Below are positions 8,738 through 19,345 of a stretch of DNA of 64,000 nucleotides, in pieces (within the stretch, counting starts at the first letter, position 1; each line of letters begins with the position of its first letter). The notes below the pieces were generated by a model. The model worked only from the letters and a program-made list of their open reading frames with translations, searched no databases and was not told where the DNA came from. This stretch comes from Streptomyces sp. P3. Lineage in GTDB: Bacteria > Actinomycetota > Actinomycetes > Streptomycetales > Streptomycetaceae. A program made the translations under genes and the position numbers. The DNA is taken from assembly GCA_016893485.2 (NCBI GenBank), contig JAFEKX020000001.1:5969501-6033500 (forward strand). Direction: 5' to 3'.

Positions 8738-11235
8738 ATGAGCAGCCTCTTTGACGACAGCTTCCTGGCGGATCTCCAGGGCCCCCGTGCCCCGAGGGAG
8801 AGCCCCCGCCCCCGCCCGAGGACGACCACGGCCCTGAGCCGATTCCGGACGACCTGTTCGGCGGGAAGTTCGACGTGCCCGCGAGCAGGGACGCCCACTA
8901 CCGGGACGGCGCCCCCGCCCGGTGGTGGACCCGGCGGCCCTCCTGGACGGGCTGAACGAGAACCAGCGCGCGGCCGTCGTCCACTCGGACACCCCGCTGC
9001 TCATCGTGGCCGGCGCCGGCTCCGGCAAGACCCGCGTGCTCACCCACCGCATCGCCTACCTCCTCGGCGAGCGCAACGTGCACCCCGGGCAGATCCTCGC
9101 GATCACCTTCACCAACAAGGCCGCGGGCGAGATGAAGGAGCGCGTCGAGCAGCTCGTCGGCCCGCGTGCCAACGCGATGTGGGTGATGACCTTCCACAGC
9201 GCGTGCGTCCGCATCCTGCGCCGCGAGTCGAAGAAGCTCGGCTTCACGTCCTCGTTCTCGATCTACGACGCCGCCGACTCCAAGCGCCTGATGGCCCTGG
9301 TCTGCCGCGACCTGGACATCGACCCGAAGAAGTTCCCCGAAGTCCTTCAGCGCCAAGATCTCGAACCTGAAGAACGAGCTGATCGACGAGGAGGACTTCG
9401 CCGCCCAGGCCACCGACGGCTTCGAGAAGACCCTCGCCCAGGCCTACGCCATGTACCAGTCGCGGCTGCGCGAGGCCAACGCCCTCGACTTCGACGACCT
9501 GATCATGACGACGGTCAATCTGCTGCGCGCCTTCCCGGACGTCGCCGAGCACTACCGCCGCCGCTTCCGGCACGTCATGGTCGACGAGTACCAGGACACC
9601 AACCACGCGCAGTACGCGCTCGTACGGGAACTCGTCGGCACCCCCGCGCACGACGAGGACACCCCGCCCAGCGAACACGACCTGCCCCCGGCCGAGTTGT
9701 GTGTCGTGGGTGACGCCGACCAGTCGATCTACGCCTTCCGGGGCGCGACGATCCGCAACATCCTCCAGTTCGAGGAGGACTACCCGAACGCGACGACGAT
9801 CCTCCTGGAGCAGAACTACCGCTCCACACAGACGATCCTGAGCGCGGCCAACGCGGTCATCGAGCGCAACGAGTCCCGTCGCCCCAAGAACCTGTGGACC
9901 AACGCGGGCGCGGGCGCGCAGATCACCGGCTATGTCGCCGACACCGAGCACGACGAGGCGCAGTTCGTCGCCGAGGAGATAGACCGTCTCACCGACGCGG
10001 GTGACGCGAAGGCCGGGGACGTCGCCGTCTTCTACCGGACGAACGCGCAGTCCCGTGTCTTCGAGGAGACCTTCATCCGCGTCGGCCTGCCCTACAAGGT
10101 CGTCGGCGGGGTCCGCTTCTACGAGCGCAAGGAGGTCAGGGACGTCCTGGCCTACCTCCGCGTGCTGGCCAACCCGGAGGACGCGGTCCCGCTGCGCCGC
10201 ATCCTCAACGTCCCCAAGCGAGGCATCGGCGAGCGCGCCGAGGCGATGATCGACGCCCTCTCGCAGCGCGAGAAGATCAGCTTCCCGCAGGCGTTGAAGC
10301 GCGTCGACGAGGCGTACGGCATGGCCGCGCGGTCGACGAACGCGGTCAAGAAGTTCAACACGCTGATGGAGGACCTCCGGACGATCGTCGACTCCGGGGC
10401 GGGCCCGGCGACGGTCCTGGAGGCCATCCTCGAACGCACCGGCTACCTCGCCGAGTTGCAGGCCTCGACCGACCCGCAGGACGAGACCCGCATCGAGAAC
10501 CTCCAGGAACTCGCCGCCGTAGCCCTGGAGTTCGAACAGGAGAACAGTTCGGGCGACGGGGAGAGCGAGACGCCGGTCGGGCTCGCCGCGTTCCTGGAGC
10601 GGGTGGCGCTGGTCGCCGACTCGGACCAGATCCCCGACGAGGACGAGGACGGCTCCGGAGTCATCACGCTGATGACTCTGCATACCGCCAAGGGACTCGA
10701 GTTCCCGGTCGTCTTCCTCACCGGCATGGAGGACGGCGTCTTCCCGCACATGCGCGCCCTCGGCCAGACCAAGGAGCTGGAGGAGGAGCGGCGCCTCGCG
10801 TACGTGGGCATCACGCGCGCGCGGGAGCGCCTTTACCTCACCCGCTCGTCGCTGCGCAGCGCCTGGGGACAGCCGTCGTACAACCCGCCCTCGCGCTTCC
10901 TGGAGGAGATCCCGGCGGCGCACGTGGAGTGGAAGCGGACCGGCGCCATGGCGGCCCCGCCGTCGACGGGTCCGGCCTCGGGCATCGCGGCCTCGCTGTC
11001 CTCGTCCCGCTCGCGCTCGTCGGCGTCGGGCGCCTCGGGCTTCGCGACCCGCCGCACCTCGGAGAAGCCGGTCGTGGCGCTGGCCGTCGGCGACCGGGTC
11101 ACGCACGACCAGTTCGGCCTCGGCACGGTGGTCGGCGTGAAGGGCACGGGGGCGAACGCGGAGGCGACGGTCGACTTCGGGGAGCCGAAGCCGAAGCGGC
11201 TGCTGCTGCGGTACGCGCCGGTCGAGAAGCTGTAG
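8738..11235 (+). CDS. pcrA: UvrD/PcrA superfamily 1 DNA helicase (three frameshifts)
   Basis: This is a 3'-5' SF1A helicase of about 830 residues for repair and replication-fork processing. After an acidic leader come the Q-motif (LNENQRAAV), Walker A (AGAGSGKTRVL), motif Ia (TFTNKAAGEMKER), Walker B (VMVDEYQDTN), motif III (VGDADQSIYAFRGA), motif IV (EQNYRS), motif V (LMTLHTAKGLEFPVVF) and motif VI (RRLAYVGITRARE). The C-terminus carries the Tudor-like domain (VGDRVTHDQFGLGTVV). The frame breaks at about 8800 and 8915 (C runs) and at about 9340, where two Cs seem missing. Such breaks in a core repair gene look like sequence errors. A damage-type promoter lies immediately upstream. Confidence 0.95.
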
Positions 11236-11260
11236 CCCGTAAGGGAGTTGCCCTTACGGG
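11236..11260 (+). terminator. Hairpin terminator after pcrA
   Basis: A perfect 10-bp inverted repeat, CCCGTAAGGG and CCCTTACGGG with a 5-base loop, begins directly after the pcrA stop codon and lies between pcrA and the convergent M23 gene. A related CGTAAGGGAGT copy follows at about 11268. Confidence 0.75.
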
Positions 11261-11289
11261 GTCTGCTCGTAAGGGAGTCGGGCGGCGGC

Positions 11290-12850
11290 CTACGTCGGGT
11301 CGAGTCCGTGGCTGCGCAGCCACGGGAGCGGGTCGATGGCCGCCCCGCCCGCCGGGCGCACCTCGAAGTGCAGGTGCGGGCCGGTGGAGTTGCCCGAGTT
11401 CCCGGAGTACGCGATCGGGTCGCCGGCCTTCACCGTCGTACCGGAGACGACCCGGTAGGTGGAGAGGTGGCAGTACCAGGTCTGCGTGCCGTCCTTCTCG
11501 GTGAGGATCAGCATGTTGCCGTAGGCGCTGTTCCACTTCGTGCTGACGACCCCGTCGGTCGCGGCCATCACCGTCGTGCCGTACGAGACGGGGAAGTCGA
11601 TGCCCGTGTGCACGGACATCCAGTTGACGCCGGCCTGGCCGAAGTAGGCGCTGAGGCCCCTCTGCGTCACCGGCAGCACGTACTTGGGGCGCAGCCGCTC
11701 CTTGCGGGCCGCCTCCGCCGCAGCCTTCTTCTTGTCGGCCTCCTGCTGCGCCTTGAGGTCGATGCGCTCCTGCGTACGGCTGGCCCGGTCGGCGAAGTCG
11801 TCGGCACCGGCCGACAGGCTCTTGATCTGGGCGTCCAGCTTGTTGTTCGCGACGGACGGCTGCACCGTGGTCGCGTCGGCGGCGGACGCGGTGGTCTCAC
11901 CGCCCCCGGTCAGCGTGCCGACGGACGCGGCGGCGATCCCGGCGACACCCATTACACACGCGGACGGTACGGCGATGGTCATCAGCGCGGACCGCTTCGG
12001 GGGCGTACGGCGCCTGGAACGGCTGCCGTTGCGGGACGCGGCCCGCGAGGCGGTCTCCGGGGCCGGGGTGAACTCCTCCTGATCCTCCAGGAGTTCGTGA
12101 TGCTGCTGGGCGCCGTCATGGTCCGCGTCGGCGTCGTCGAGGGCGGGCAGCTCGCCGGTGGCGGTCAACTCGCCGTCCTCCGGGGCCGGTTCGCCGTACG
12201 ACTCGCCCGCTCCGCCGTAGGTCCCCGTCGTACGAGGCCTGTTCGAAGGCGGTGGTGGCCTCGGCCGGGTGCCGTCGGCGTTCCACTGCGTGGCGTCGTA
12301 CGCGCCGGTGTCGAAGGCCTGCGTGCCCCATTCCCACTGCTGGGTCTGGTCGGCGGGGGCGGGGTGATGGGCCGAAGTGTCGGGCTGGAGCCAGGCGTTG
12401 GCGTCCCACTGGCCGCTCGCGTCGTGACCGGCGGTCTGCGGCGGGATGGCGGACAGCTGCTGGTGGTCGCCCGACCAGGCGGTGGTCTCGTAGGCGCCCG
12501 TGTCGTAGGTGGCGTGGTGCTGGGCCGCGTACGGGTCGTAGTTCAGGGTGTGTTGGGCACCCGTGGACCAGGCGGAGGAGTCGTAGGCGCCGGTGTGGTG
12601 CGATCCGGTGTGCTGGGACCCGGTGTCATGGGCGTGGCCCGACATGTCGCCGAAGGGGGTCGGTCGCGAAGCTCGCGGTGGCGTGGCCGCCGGCCGCGCT
12701 CTGCTGAAAGCCCGTGGCGGCGTGGTCGCCGTACGTGGTGAAGTCACCGTACTGGGCGTCCTGCCCGCCGTACGACGCGTAGTGCGCCGAGGTGGCATCG
12801 GAAGCCGGAGCCGGGGTGGTCATGGTCCCCGACGGGTGACGATCGTTCAC
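11290..12850 (-). CDS. M23 family peptidoglycan endopeptidase, membrane-anchored (frameshifted)
   Basis: The N-terminal 240 residues are a low-complexity cytoplasmic region rich in Ala, Thr, Gly, Asp, Tyr, His and Gln, with recurring TGAYD motifs. A Lys/Arg patch and one hydrophobic segment (about SALMTIAVPSACVMGVAGIA) follow, then a coiled coil (ADRASRTQERIDLKAQQEAD). The C-terminal LytM/M23 domain carries the zinc ligands in HTGIDFP and the HLHFEV motif. These enzymes cut peptide cross-links. The N-terminus (from GTG 12850; ATG 12823 is the alternative) is out of frame with the rest because of a G-run indel near 12655. Bases 12851-13062 show no gene. Confidence 0.88.
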
Positions 12851-13062
12851 CAACTTCTCTATTCGCCTCGACAACAGGGGCTGCCAGAGCAGTGCGGTGG
12901 ACTGTACCCGGCAGTATGCGGGCACGACAATCTTCGTCAGGTTTCGCGTCAGCAGGAAACGGGCATTCGGCCGTGTTTCGGGGGACGGCGGGCACGGGTT
13001 TGGCCTTGGGTTCGAATAGCGTTCGATCTTCCCGGGGCTGTGGGCCCGCTGTCGGTCTCCGG

Positions 13063-13929
13063 TCAGGCCACTGTCAGGCCGCCGACGCGAGTGGCCGGCC
13101 GGGCTTCCGGACGCGGGGTGTCGAGGGCCTGGCGTATGCCCGTCGCGACGGCCGGGTGGACCGGCAGGGCGAGATGGCCGATACCGCTCACCTGGACGTT
13201 CTGGGTGATCAGGTCGGGGTGGTCGACGCAGGCCGTCTCCAGCGGCTCCATCAGGTGGTCCAGGTCGCTCCAGAAACTGACGAAGTGCGTGCGGCAGCCG
13301 GGCGCCGGCCGGGCCAGCTCCTCGATCACCGGCGAGCCGGGCCGCATCTGGCGGACGATCGGGTGCGCGTTCGCCAGCGGAACCACGGCGGTGCCCGAGT
13401 GCGGGGTGCCGAGCGTCACCAGCGTGCGGACCCGCAGGTCGCCGCCGAGGCGCTGCACGTAGTAGCGCCCGATCAGCCCGCCGAGACTGTGCCCGACGAT
13501 GTCGACCTCCCGGCTGCCCGTGCGCTCGCAGATCTCCTCGATGTGCCGGCCGAGCAGCTCGGCCGCGGTGCGGATGTCGCAGGTCAGCGGCGAGTAGTTC
13601 AGCGACTCGACCTGGCGGTGGCCGTGCTGGGCCAGGGAGCGGCGCAGCAGCACGAAGACCGAGCGGTTGTCGATGAACCCGTGCAGCAGCACCACCGGCG
13701 GCTTCGCCTCGGTCGGCAGCTGTGTCGCGTCCTCCGGGGAGGGCGGTTCCGGCAGTGGTTCCCGGCGTTCCTGGGCGATGCCGGAGGGATAGAGGAGGAG
13801 GTGGCCCGCGAGGATCACGATCTCCAGGGCGGTCGCTTTCAGGAGGGTCATGGAGAGGCCCGCCAGCCTGCTGGGCAGGAGGCGCTGACAGAGGGGGAGA
13901 AAGGGCGCTGCGGCCCCGGGGACCTTCAT
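13063..13929 (-). CDS. Alpha/beta-hydrolase, triacylglycerol lipase-like
   Basis: This intact 288-residue protein has an N-terminal hydrophobic segment (about residues 20-48) that may anchor or export it. An alpha/beta-hydrolase fold follows: oxyanion region VVLLHGFIDN, nucleophile elbow VGHSLGGLIGRYY (Ser in GHSLGG), strand LVTLGTPHSG, and a late His in GIGHLALP. The family hydrolyses acyl esters such as triacylglycerols. An RBS-like GGAGGTCGGCC lies just before ATG 13929. It is divergent from icmB. Confidence 0.85.
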   Translation of the reverse strand: MKVPGAAAPFLPLCQRLLPSRLAGLSMTLLKATALEIVILAGHLLLYPSGIAQERREPLPEPPSPEDATQLPTEAKPPVVLLHGFIDNRSVFVLLRRSLAQHGHRQVESLNYSPLTCDIRTAAELLGRHIEEICERTGSREVDIVGHSLGGLIGRYYVQRLGGDLRVRTLVTLGTPHSGTAVVPLANAHPIVRQMRPGSPVIEELARPAPGCRTHFVSFWSDLDHLMEPLETACVDHPDLITQNVQVSGIGHLALPVHPAVATGIRQALDTPRPEARPATRVGGLTVA

Positions 13930-14404
13930 GGCCGACCTCCTGTCGGCACACGGAACGACAGCTCCGTCCCCGTGTGCCCTCGTGGGAGGCCACGGCGAGG
14001 ATCACCGACGGTGCGCGAGGGGTGCACGTGGGGTGAGCGCGGCGTACGGCGGAACCGATGCCGTCGACCGGACGGGGAACCCTGCCGAGGTGGCGGCGAG
14101 GCTTCCCGCTGTCGTGCCGTACCTGTCCTGTGTGCCCTTCGTGCCTGCGCCGATGCGCCGCACCACCACGGCGCGCGGCCTGCGGCGCGGTGGTGCGGCG
14201 ACCTCGTTGCGGCTCCCGGTGCGCGTGTTCCCGCGAGAACGTCGCGCGGTGAACGTGTCCCATTGTGTGATTTCCCCCTCGGTATCCGCCGCGAAACTGC
14301 CGGTTGCGGGATGCTGGAGATAACGTTCGTTCACTTCCCGCGATGACGCGGGTGCCGCGGTACCCGTGGGTAGGGATGAACGCAGTCGCTTCATGGAGGC
14401 AGTG
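13930..14404. other. Intergenic region between lipase and icmB
   Basis: This 475-bp divergent spacer contains open frames on both strands, but none shows a ribosome-binding site plus recognisable family sequence, and none matches the codon texture of neighbours. It should hold the two divergent promoters. An RBS-like GGAGG lies at 14395-14399, upstream of icmB. No palindromic operator was convincing. Confidence 0.5.
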
Positions 14405-14819
14405 ATGGGTGTGGCAGCCGGTCCGATCCGCGTGGTGGTGGCCAAGCCGGGGCTCGACGGTCACGATCGCGGGGCCAAGGTGATCGCGCGGGCGCTGCGC
14501 GACGCCGGTATGGAGGTCATCTACACCGGCCTCCACCAGACGCCCGAGCAGATCGTCGACACCGCGATCCAGGAGGACGCCGACGCGATCGGCCTCTCCA
14601 TCCTCTCCGGCGCCCACAACACGCTCTTCGCCGCGGTGATCGACCTGCTGCGGCAGCGCGAGGCGGAGGACATCCTCGTCTTCGGCGGCGGCATCATCCC
14701 CGAGGCGGACATCGCCCCCTCAAGGAGAAGGGCGTCGCGGAGATCTTCACCCCGGGGCGACCACGCAGGCGATCGTGGACTGGGTACGGGAGAACGTGCG
14801 ACAGCCGGCGGGGGCGTAG
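14405..14819 (+). CDS. icmB: Cobalamin-binding small subunit of isobutyryl-CoA mutase (frameshifted)
   Basis: This is a stand-alone B12-binding domain of about 137 residues. It has the base-off/His-on motif DGHDRG (Asp18, His20, Gly23), the SILSGAHN segment and the FGGGIIP loop that embraces the nucleotide tail. It pairs with the large subunit IcmA to interconvert isobutyryl-CoA and n-butyryl-CoA, feeding butyrate and valine carbon into polyketide precursors. No large subunit is in the window, as expected for an unlinked icmA. One C is missing at about 14720, shifting the last 30 residues (LKEKGVAEIFTPG to the TAG at 14817). The start follows a GGAGG at proper distance. Confidence 0.88.
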
Positions 14820-14933
14820 GGCCTGCGGCGGACCCGGCGCCGTTTCTTGACGCCGGTCACTTGTCAGCACGTCCGGCGGGTGAGGACGAGGCCGTTGAGG
14901 CCGAAGGGGGTTTGGGGCGCGGTCCCCAAGCTG

Positions 14934-16546
14934 CTACGGCGCCTCCAACTCCCGTGCCATCGCAGCCCGTAGCCGCAACGTCGTCACCAGCCGCTGAAAC
15001 GCCTCCGCCCAATAACTCCCCGCCCCCGGCGCCGCGTCCTCCGTCTCGTCCGGCACCGCGAGCAACCCGTCCAGCCGCCCCGCCTCGCCCGGGTCGAGAC
15101 ACCGCTCGGCCAGCCCCATCACCCCGCTGAAGCTCCACGGGTAACTCCCCGCGTCCCGCGCGATGTTGAGCGCGTCCACGACAGCCCGCCCCAGCGGCGC
15201 GGCCCACGGCACCGCGCACACCCCGAGCAGCTGGAACGCCTCGGACAACCCCTGCGCGGCGATGAACCCGGCCACCCACTCCGCCCGTTCGCCCCCGCCC
15301 AACGTGCTCAGCAGCTTCGCCCGCTCGGCCAGCGACACCGCCCCCGGCCCACCCGCCTCGGGCGCGGACGGCATCCCGAGCAGGGCCCTGGACCAGTCGG
15401 CGTTCCGCTGCCGTACGGCCGCCCGGCACCAGGCCGCGTGCAGCTCGCTCCGCCAGTCGTCCGCGACCGGAAGCGCCACGATCTCCTGGGGCGTACGACC
15501 GCCGAGCCGCCGCTCCCACGTCCCGAGCGGGGTCGCCTCCACCAACTGGCCGAACCACCACGAGCGTTCACCTCGTCCCGCCGGAGCCTTCGCCACGACA
15601 CCGTCTCGCTCCATGCTCGAGTCGCACTCATGCGGCGCCTCGACGACCAGGCCAGGTACCTCGCGCGTCCGGTCCACGGCCACGCACGCCGACGCGCGCA
15701 CCGCCATCCGCGCGGCGAGCGCCGAGTCCGGCAGCGCCGACAGCAACTCGGCCGCCGTGGCACGCACGTTGGGCTCCGGTCGGCCAACGCCTGCTCCAGG
15801 AACGGCTCGTCGTCGGCCGCGAGCCCCGTCCGCAGCGAGTCGAGGAACATCAGCCGGTCCTCCGCCCGCTCCGTCGCCCACGTCGTGGCCAGCAACTCGC
15901 GCGCGGCTGCGGGTTGTTGCGCCCGTATCGCCGCGAGCAGCGCGACACGCTCGGCGAACAGACCCTCCTGCCACAGCTGTTGGACCTGGTCCAGGGCGTC
16001 GAGGTCCGGCAGGGCCGTGCCGCCGCCCGGGGTCGCGCGCAGGGCGAACCGCCAGTCCGGGTTCAGCCGGGCCAGCCACAACGCGCGCGGGCCCGCGAAC
16101 TCCAGCGCCGCAGGCCGCAGATCCGTCCGCCCCCGCGCCGCGTCCAGCAACGCTGGCAACGCCTGGACGGGCGGGGCGAATCCCCGCGCGTTGGCCGCCG
16201 TGAGCCACTGGGGCAGCAACTCCATGAGATCCGGCGAGGTGCCCTACGGCCGCCACCGCCCGCGCCGGGACGGTCGGCCAGCAGCATCGCCAGCCTGCGC
16301 GCCGCCGCGGCGGGCAGCGCTGGACGCGTGTCGGGCGCGGCGGGCTCCGGACGCTGTGCCGCCCGCGCCGGACACAACCCGGCCCGCCGCCGTACGGTCT
16401 CCACGGCCGCCGCGTCCAGGAGGGTCACGGGTGCGTCCTGGCCCGGGGCGTGACCCGGGGTGTGCGCCGGTCCGTGCCGAGCAGGGCCGTGGTGACGAGG
16501 TCCTCCCAGCCGCCCGCGGGGGCGCCGGAGCGGAGGTGCTGTTCAT
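14934..16546 (-). CDS. DUF5691 family helical-repeat protein (several frameshifts)
   Basis: A protein of about 535 residues reconstructed from four frame segments, with shifts near 16520, 16455, 16245 and 15790. It is almost entirely alpha-helical, with HEAT-like repeats rich in Ala, Leu and Arg (for example ATAAELLSALPDSALAARMA and a C-terminal LVTTLRLRAAMARELE). No catalytic motif is evident. The family accompanies SWIM zinc-finger and MoxR/vWA genes in many bacteria; its role is unknown and a scaffold is the simplest guess. The ATG at 16546 overlaps the SWIM stop codon as ATGA, so the two are translationally coupled. Confidence 0.75.
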
Positions 16547-17937
16547 GCGGTGCCTTTCCGTCGGTGTGTCCGAGGGGTGGGGTTCAGCACAGGGACACGG
16601 CCTCTCCCGCCCCCCTCCGGCCAGGCCGTCAGCGGGGTGAAGCCACGGTGGCCCAGCTCGCCGAAGACCTTCACCGGGGCGCCCCGGAGAGCGCGACGAG
16701 CCGCCACAGGCCGGGGCGGGAACGGGCGCTCGGGGTGAGCGGCACCGCCAACTCCTGGTCGGCGTCGGCCAGTTGCCAGGAGTCGCCGTCCGGGGTGGGC
16801 ACGACCCGGTCCAGGGTCACCGGGACCGCGTCCAGCCACGGGTCGTGGCGGAGGGCCTCCCGTAGCGGGCGGCGGCCTGGGCCGTCGACACCCCGCTCGG
16901 CCGGGCCGTCGTAGGAGAGGGCGCCGCGAACTGCTCGCCCAGGGCCGCACGGAGCTGCCCCGCGCCCGGGAACGCCGATATCTCCGCGTCCAGGGCCAGC
17001 CCCATCGGCAGCGCCAGCTCGGGGCACGGCCCCGGCACCGTAGGAAAGGAGGAGGGACGTGCGGTCCGACTCCGTGCCGTGCAGCCAGATTCTTCGGGTC
17101 GTCAGTTTCGGGTCCACCGTGTCGTACTGGGCGAGGACCAGCCAGTGGTCGCGCAGGGGTGGGCCGTCCGCCGTGCCGGGCAGGCCGATGCGGGAGCGGA
17201 CCGTCGCCGCCAGGTCGTCGGGCAGGCGCTCGCGGCGCAGCCAGGCCTGGTCGAGGAGGTGGAGCAGCGCGCACTCCTCCAGCAGCCGCACGGGCCAGCC
17301 GGGGCCCGATGCCGGGATCGCCCCCAACTCCCTTGCCCGCGCCGCCAGTCCCGGGGCCTGCGCGTCGACCATGCGGGCCGCTGTCTCCTCCCACAGCGCG
17401 TACCCGCCCTGCTCCGCCGAGGCCAGGCCGGTGCGCAGCAGGTCCGTCAGCCGCTGCTCGAGCTCGCCCGCGCCCGCGCTGATCCGCTCGGCCCGGCGCT
17501 CCGCCCTGCGCCGCGCCGCCTCCGGATCAGCGGCGGCCTGCGCACCGGACGCGCCCGCCGCCCGCTTCTCCTCCGTCCGCTTCCGCCGCCCCGCGAGCCA
17601 CTCCCTCGGCCCAGTCCGGCGCCTGGCCCGACGACGGCACCGCGCCGTCCTCGCCGGCCCAGAGCAGCAGCAGTCCCAGCGCGTGCTTGCACGGGAACTT
17701 ACGGCTGGGACAACTGCACTTGTACGCCGGACCCGCGGTGTCCGCGATGTCGACAACCGTCTGATACGGCTTGCTGCCACTGCCCTTGCACAGCCCCCAC
17801 ACCGTCCCCTCGTCGGAACTCCCCGCCTCGGACCACGGCCCCGCCGCCCCGAGCTTGCTTCCCGCTTTGCGTGACGCTGCGTCAGGCGCCAGTGCCAGCA
17901 CCTGATCAGCCGTCCAGCGCACCCCCTGCTGAGTCAT
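16543..17937 (-). CDS. SWIM zinc-finger protein (several frameshifts)
   Basis: A protein of about 460 residues starting MTQQGVRWTADQVLALAPD. A SWIM zinc finger lies at about residues 70-87 (CSCPSRKFPCKH, the CxC...CxH signature), a fold that binds nucleic acid or protein. A charged coiled-coil region (ARRRAERRAERI) follows, then a long alpha/beta region ending in a segment (WRLVALSG, VFGELGHRGFTPLTAW) of unknown function. Frame breaks lie near 17620, 17035, 16880 and 16680. It is the first gene of the minus-strand operon, and the -10 of a damage-type promoter lies only eight bases before its ATG, suggesting leaderless translation. Confidence 0.82.
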
Positions 17938-17944
17938 GTCATCG

Positions 17945-17967
17945 AAGGTAGATCCCACCACTGACAA
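17945..17967 (-). promoter_or_regulatory. RecA-NDp/PafBC-type promoter of the SWIM-DUF5691 operon
   Basis: Read on the minus strand, TTGTCAGTG (17967-17959) is followed by eight bases and TACCTT (17950-17945), a complete TTGTCAGTG-N8-TAnnnT element. The SWIM start codon is at 17937, so the transcript should be leaderless or nearly so. The element is the same as upstream of pcrA. Confidence 0.85.
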
Positions 17968-18039
17968 TCGGTCCGTGAGCGGTGGACGGGCTGAGCCGTC
18001 ACAGGTGTCCGCGACGGTGTTTTCGCAGGTCGGATCGCG

Positions 18040-18062
18040 TTGTCAGTGGCGTGGTGCACGGT
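18040..18062 (+). promoter_or_regulatory. RecA-NDp/PafBC-type promoter of the MoxR-DUF5682-vWA operon
   Basis: TTGTCAGTG (18040-18048) is followed by eight bases and CACGGT (18057-18062). The upstream half is a perfect match and the -10 deviates at the first base (C instead of T). It faces the minus-strand copy about 70 bp away. The ATG at 18106 has a GGAGGGGG ribosome-binding site. Confidence 0.7.
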
Positions 18063-18105
18063 GGACACCAGATCCGAACCGGCCGAGCTGGAGGGGGCCT
18101 CAGCC

Positions 18106-19244
18106 ATGACTGTGTCCGCAGAACCCACACCGTCGACGTCCGCGGCGGCGAGCGAGAAGCCGTCGAGCGAGGCGTTGCGGCCGCACGCCGAGGACGCCTT
18201 CGCCGATGAACTGGCCGCGCTGGCGGCGCAGGACGACCGGCCGCGTCCGGTCCGCTGGAAGATGTCGCCGTGGGCGGTCGCCACGTACCTGCTCGGCGGC
18301 ACGCTGCCGGACGGCACGGTGATCACACCGAAGTACGTCGGCCCGCGCCGCATCGTCGAGGTCGCCGTCACCACCCTCGCCACCGACCGCGCCCTGCTCC
18401 TGCTCGGCGTGCCCGGCACCGCCAAGACCTGGGTGTCCGAGCACCTCGCGGCGGCGGTCAGCGGCGACTCCACCCTGCTCGTGCAGGGCACCGCCGGCAC
18501 CCCGGAGGAGGCGATCCGCTACGGCTGGAACTACGCGCAGCTGCTCGCCAACGGCCCGAGCCGCGCCGCCCTCGTGCCCAGCCCCGTCATGCGGGCCATG
18601 GCCGAGGGGATGACCGCGCGGGTCGAGGAGCTGACCCGTATCCCGGCGGACGTCCAGGACTCGCTCATCACGATCCTGTCCGAGAAGACGCTGCCGATAC
18701 CGGAGTTGGGCGGCGAGGTGCAGGCCGTCCGCGGCTTCAACCTGATCGCCACGGCCAACGACCGCGACCGCGGGGTCAACGACCTCTCCAGCGCGCTGCG
18801 CCGCCGGTTCAACACGGTGGTGCTGCCCTGCCGGAGAGCGCCGACGCCGAGGTCGAGATCGTCGCCCGCCGCGTCGACCAGATCGGCCGCTCCCTCGACC
18901 TGCCCGCCGTGCCCGAAGGCGTCGACGAGATCCGCCGCGTGGTGACCGTCTTCCGCGAACTGCGCGACGGCATCACGGCGGACGGCCGCACCAAGCTCAA
19001 GTCGCCCAGCGGCACGCTGTCGACGGCCGAGGCGATCTCCGTCGTCACCAACGGCCTTGCCCTGGCAGCCCACTTCGGCGACGGACTGCTGCGCCCGAGC
19101 GATGTCGCCGCGGGCATCCTCGGCGCCGTCGTCCGCGATCCGGCGGCCGACCGCGTCATCTGGCAGGAATACCTGGAGGCGGTCGTCCGCGAGCGCGACG
19201 GCTGGAAGGACTTCTACCGGGCCTGCCGCGAGGTGAGCGCGTGA
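18106..19244 (+). CDS. MoxR family AAA+ ATPase (one frameshift)
   Basis: An AAA+ protein of about 380 residues. Walker A is GVPGTAKTW (about residues 101-109), there is an insert with TILSEKTLP, sensor 1 is FNLIATANDRDRG, and the arginine finger is in SSALRRRFN. MoxR ATPases act as chaperone-like remodellers that typically work with vWA proteins; here a vWA gene is in the same operon. An indel near 18830 separates the C-terminal lid (from ADAEVEIVARRVDQ). The ATG at 18106 follows a strong GGAGGGGG. The gene heads a plus-strand operon divergent from the SWIM/DUF5691 genes. Confidence 0.88.
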
Positions 19245-19345
19245 GCGGCTACGGGGGACAGGACGACGAGGACTCCAGCTGGAGCTGTTGGAGCCACTGG
19301 AGCTGCGGGAGCTGTCGTAGCGGGATCCGGAAGGGAGGGGACGAC

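Noticed and set aside
9244..11106. Long minus-strand ORF opposite pcrA
   Set aside because: It is antisense to a clear helicase, has an Arg/Asp/Val-skewed composition and no family motif; it is a high-GC shadow.
13012..13028. LexA-like box TTCGAATAGCGTTCGA
   Set aside because: The spacing does not fit the GAAC-N4-GTTC pattern expected for Streptomyces LexA, and it lies next to a lipase gene.
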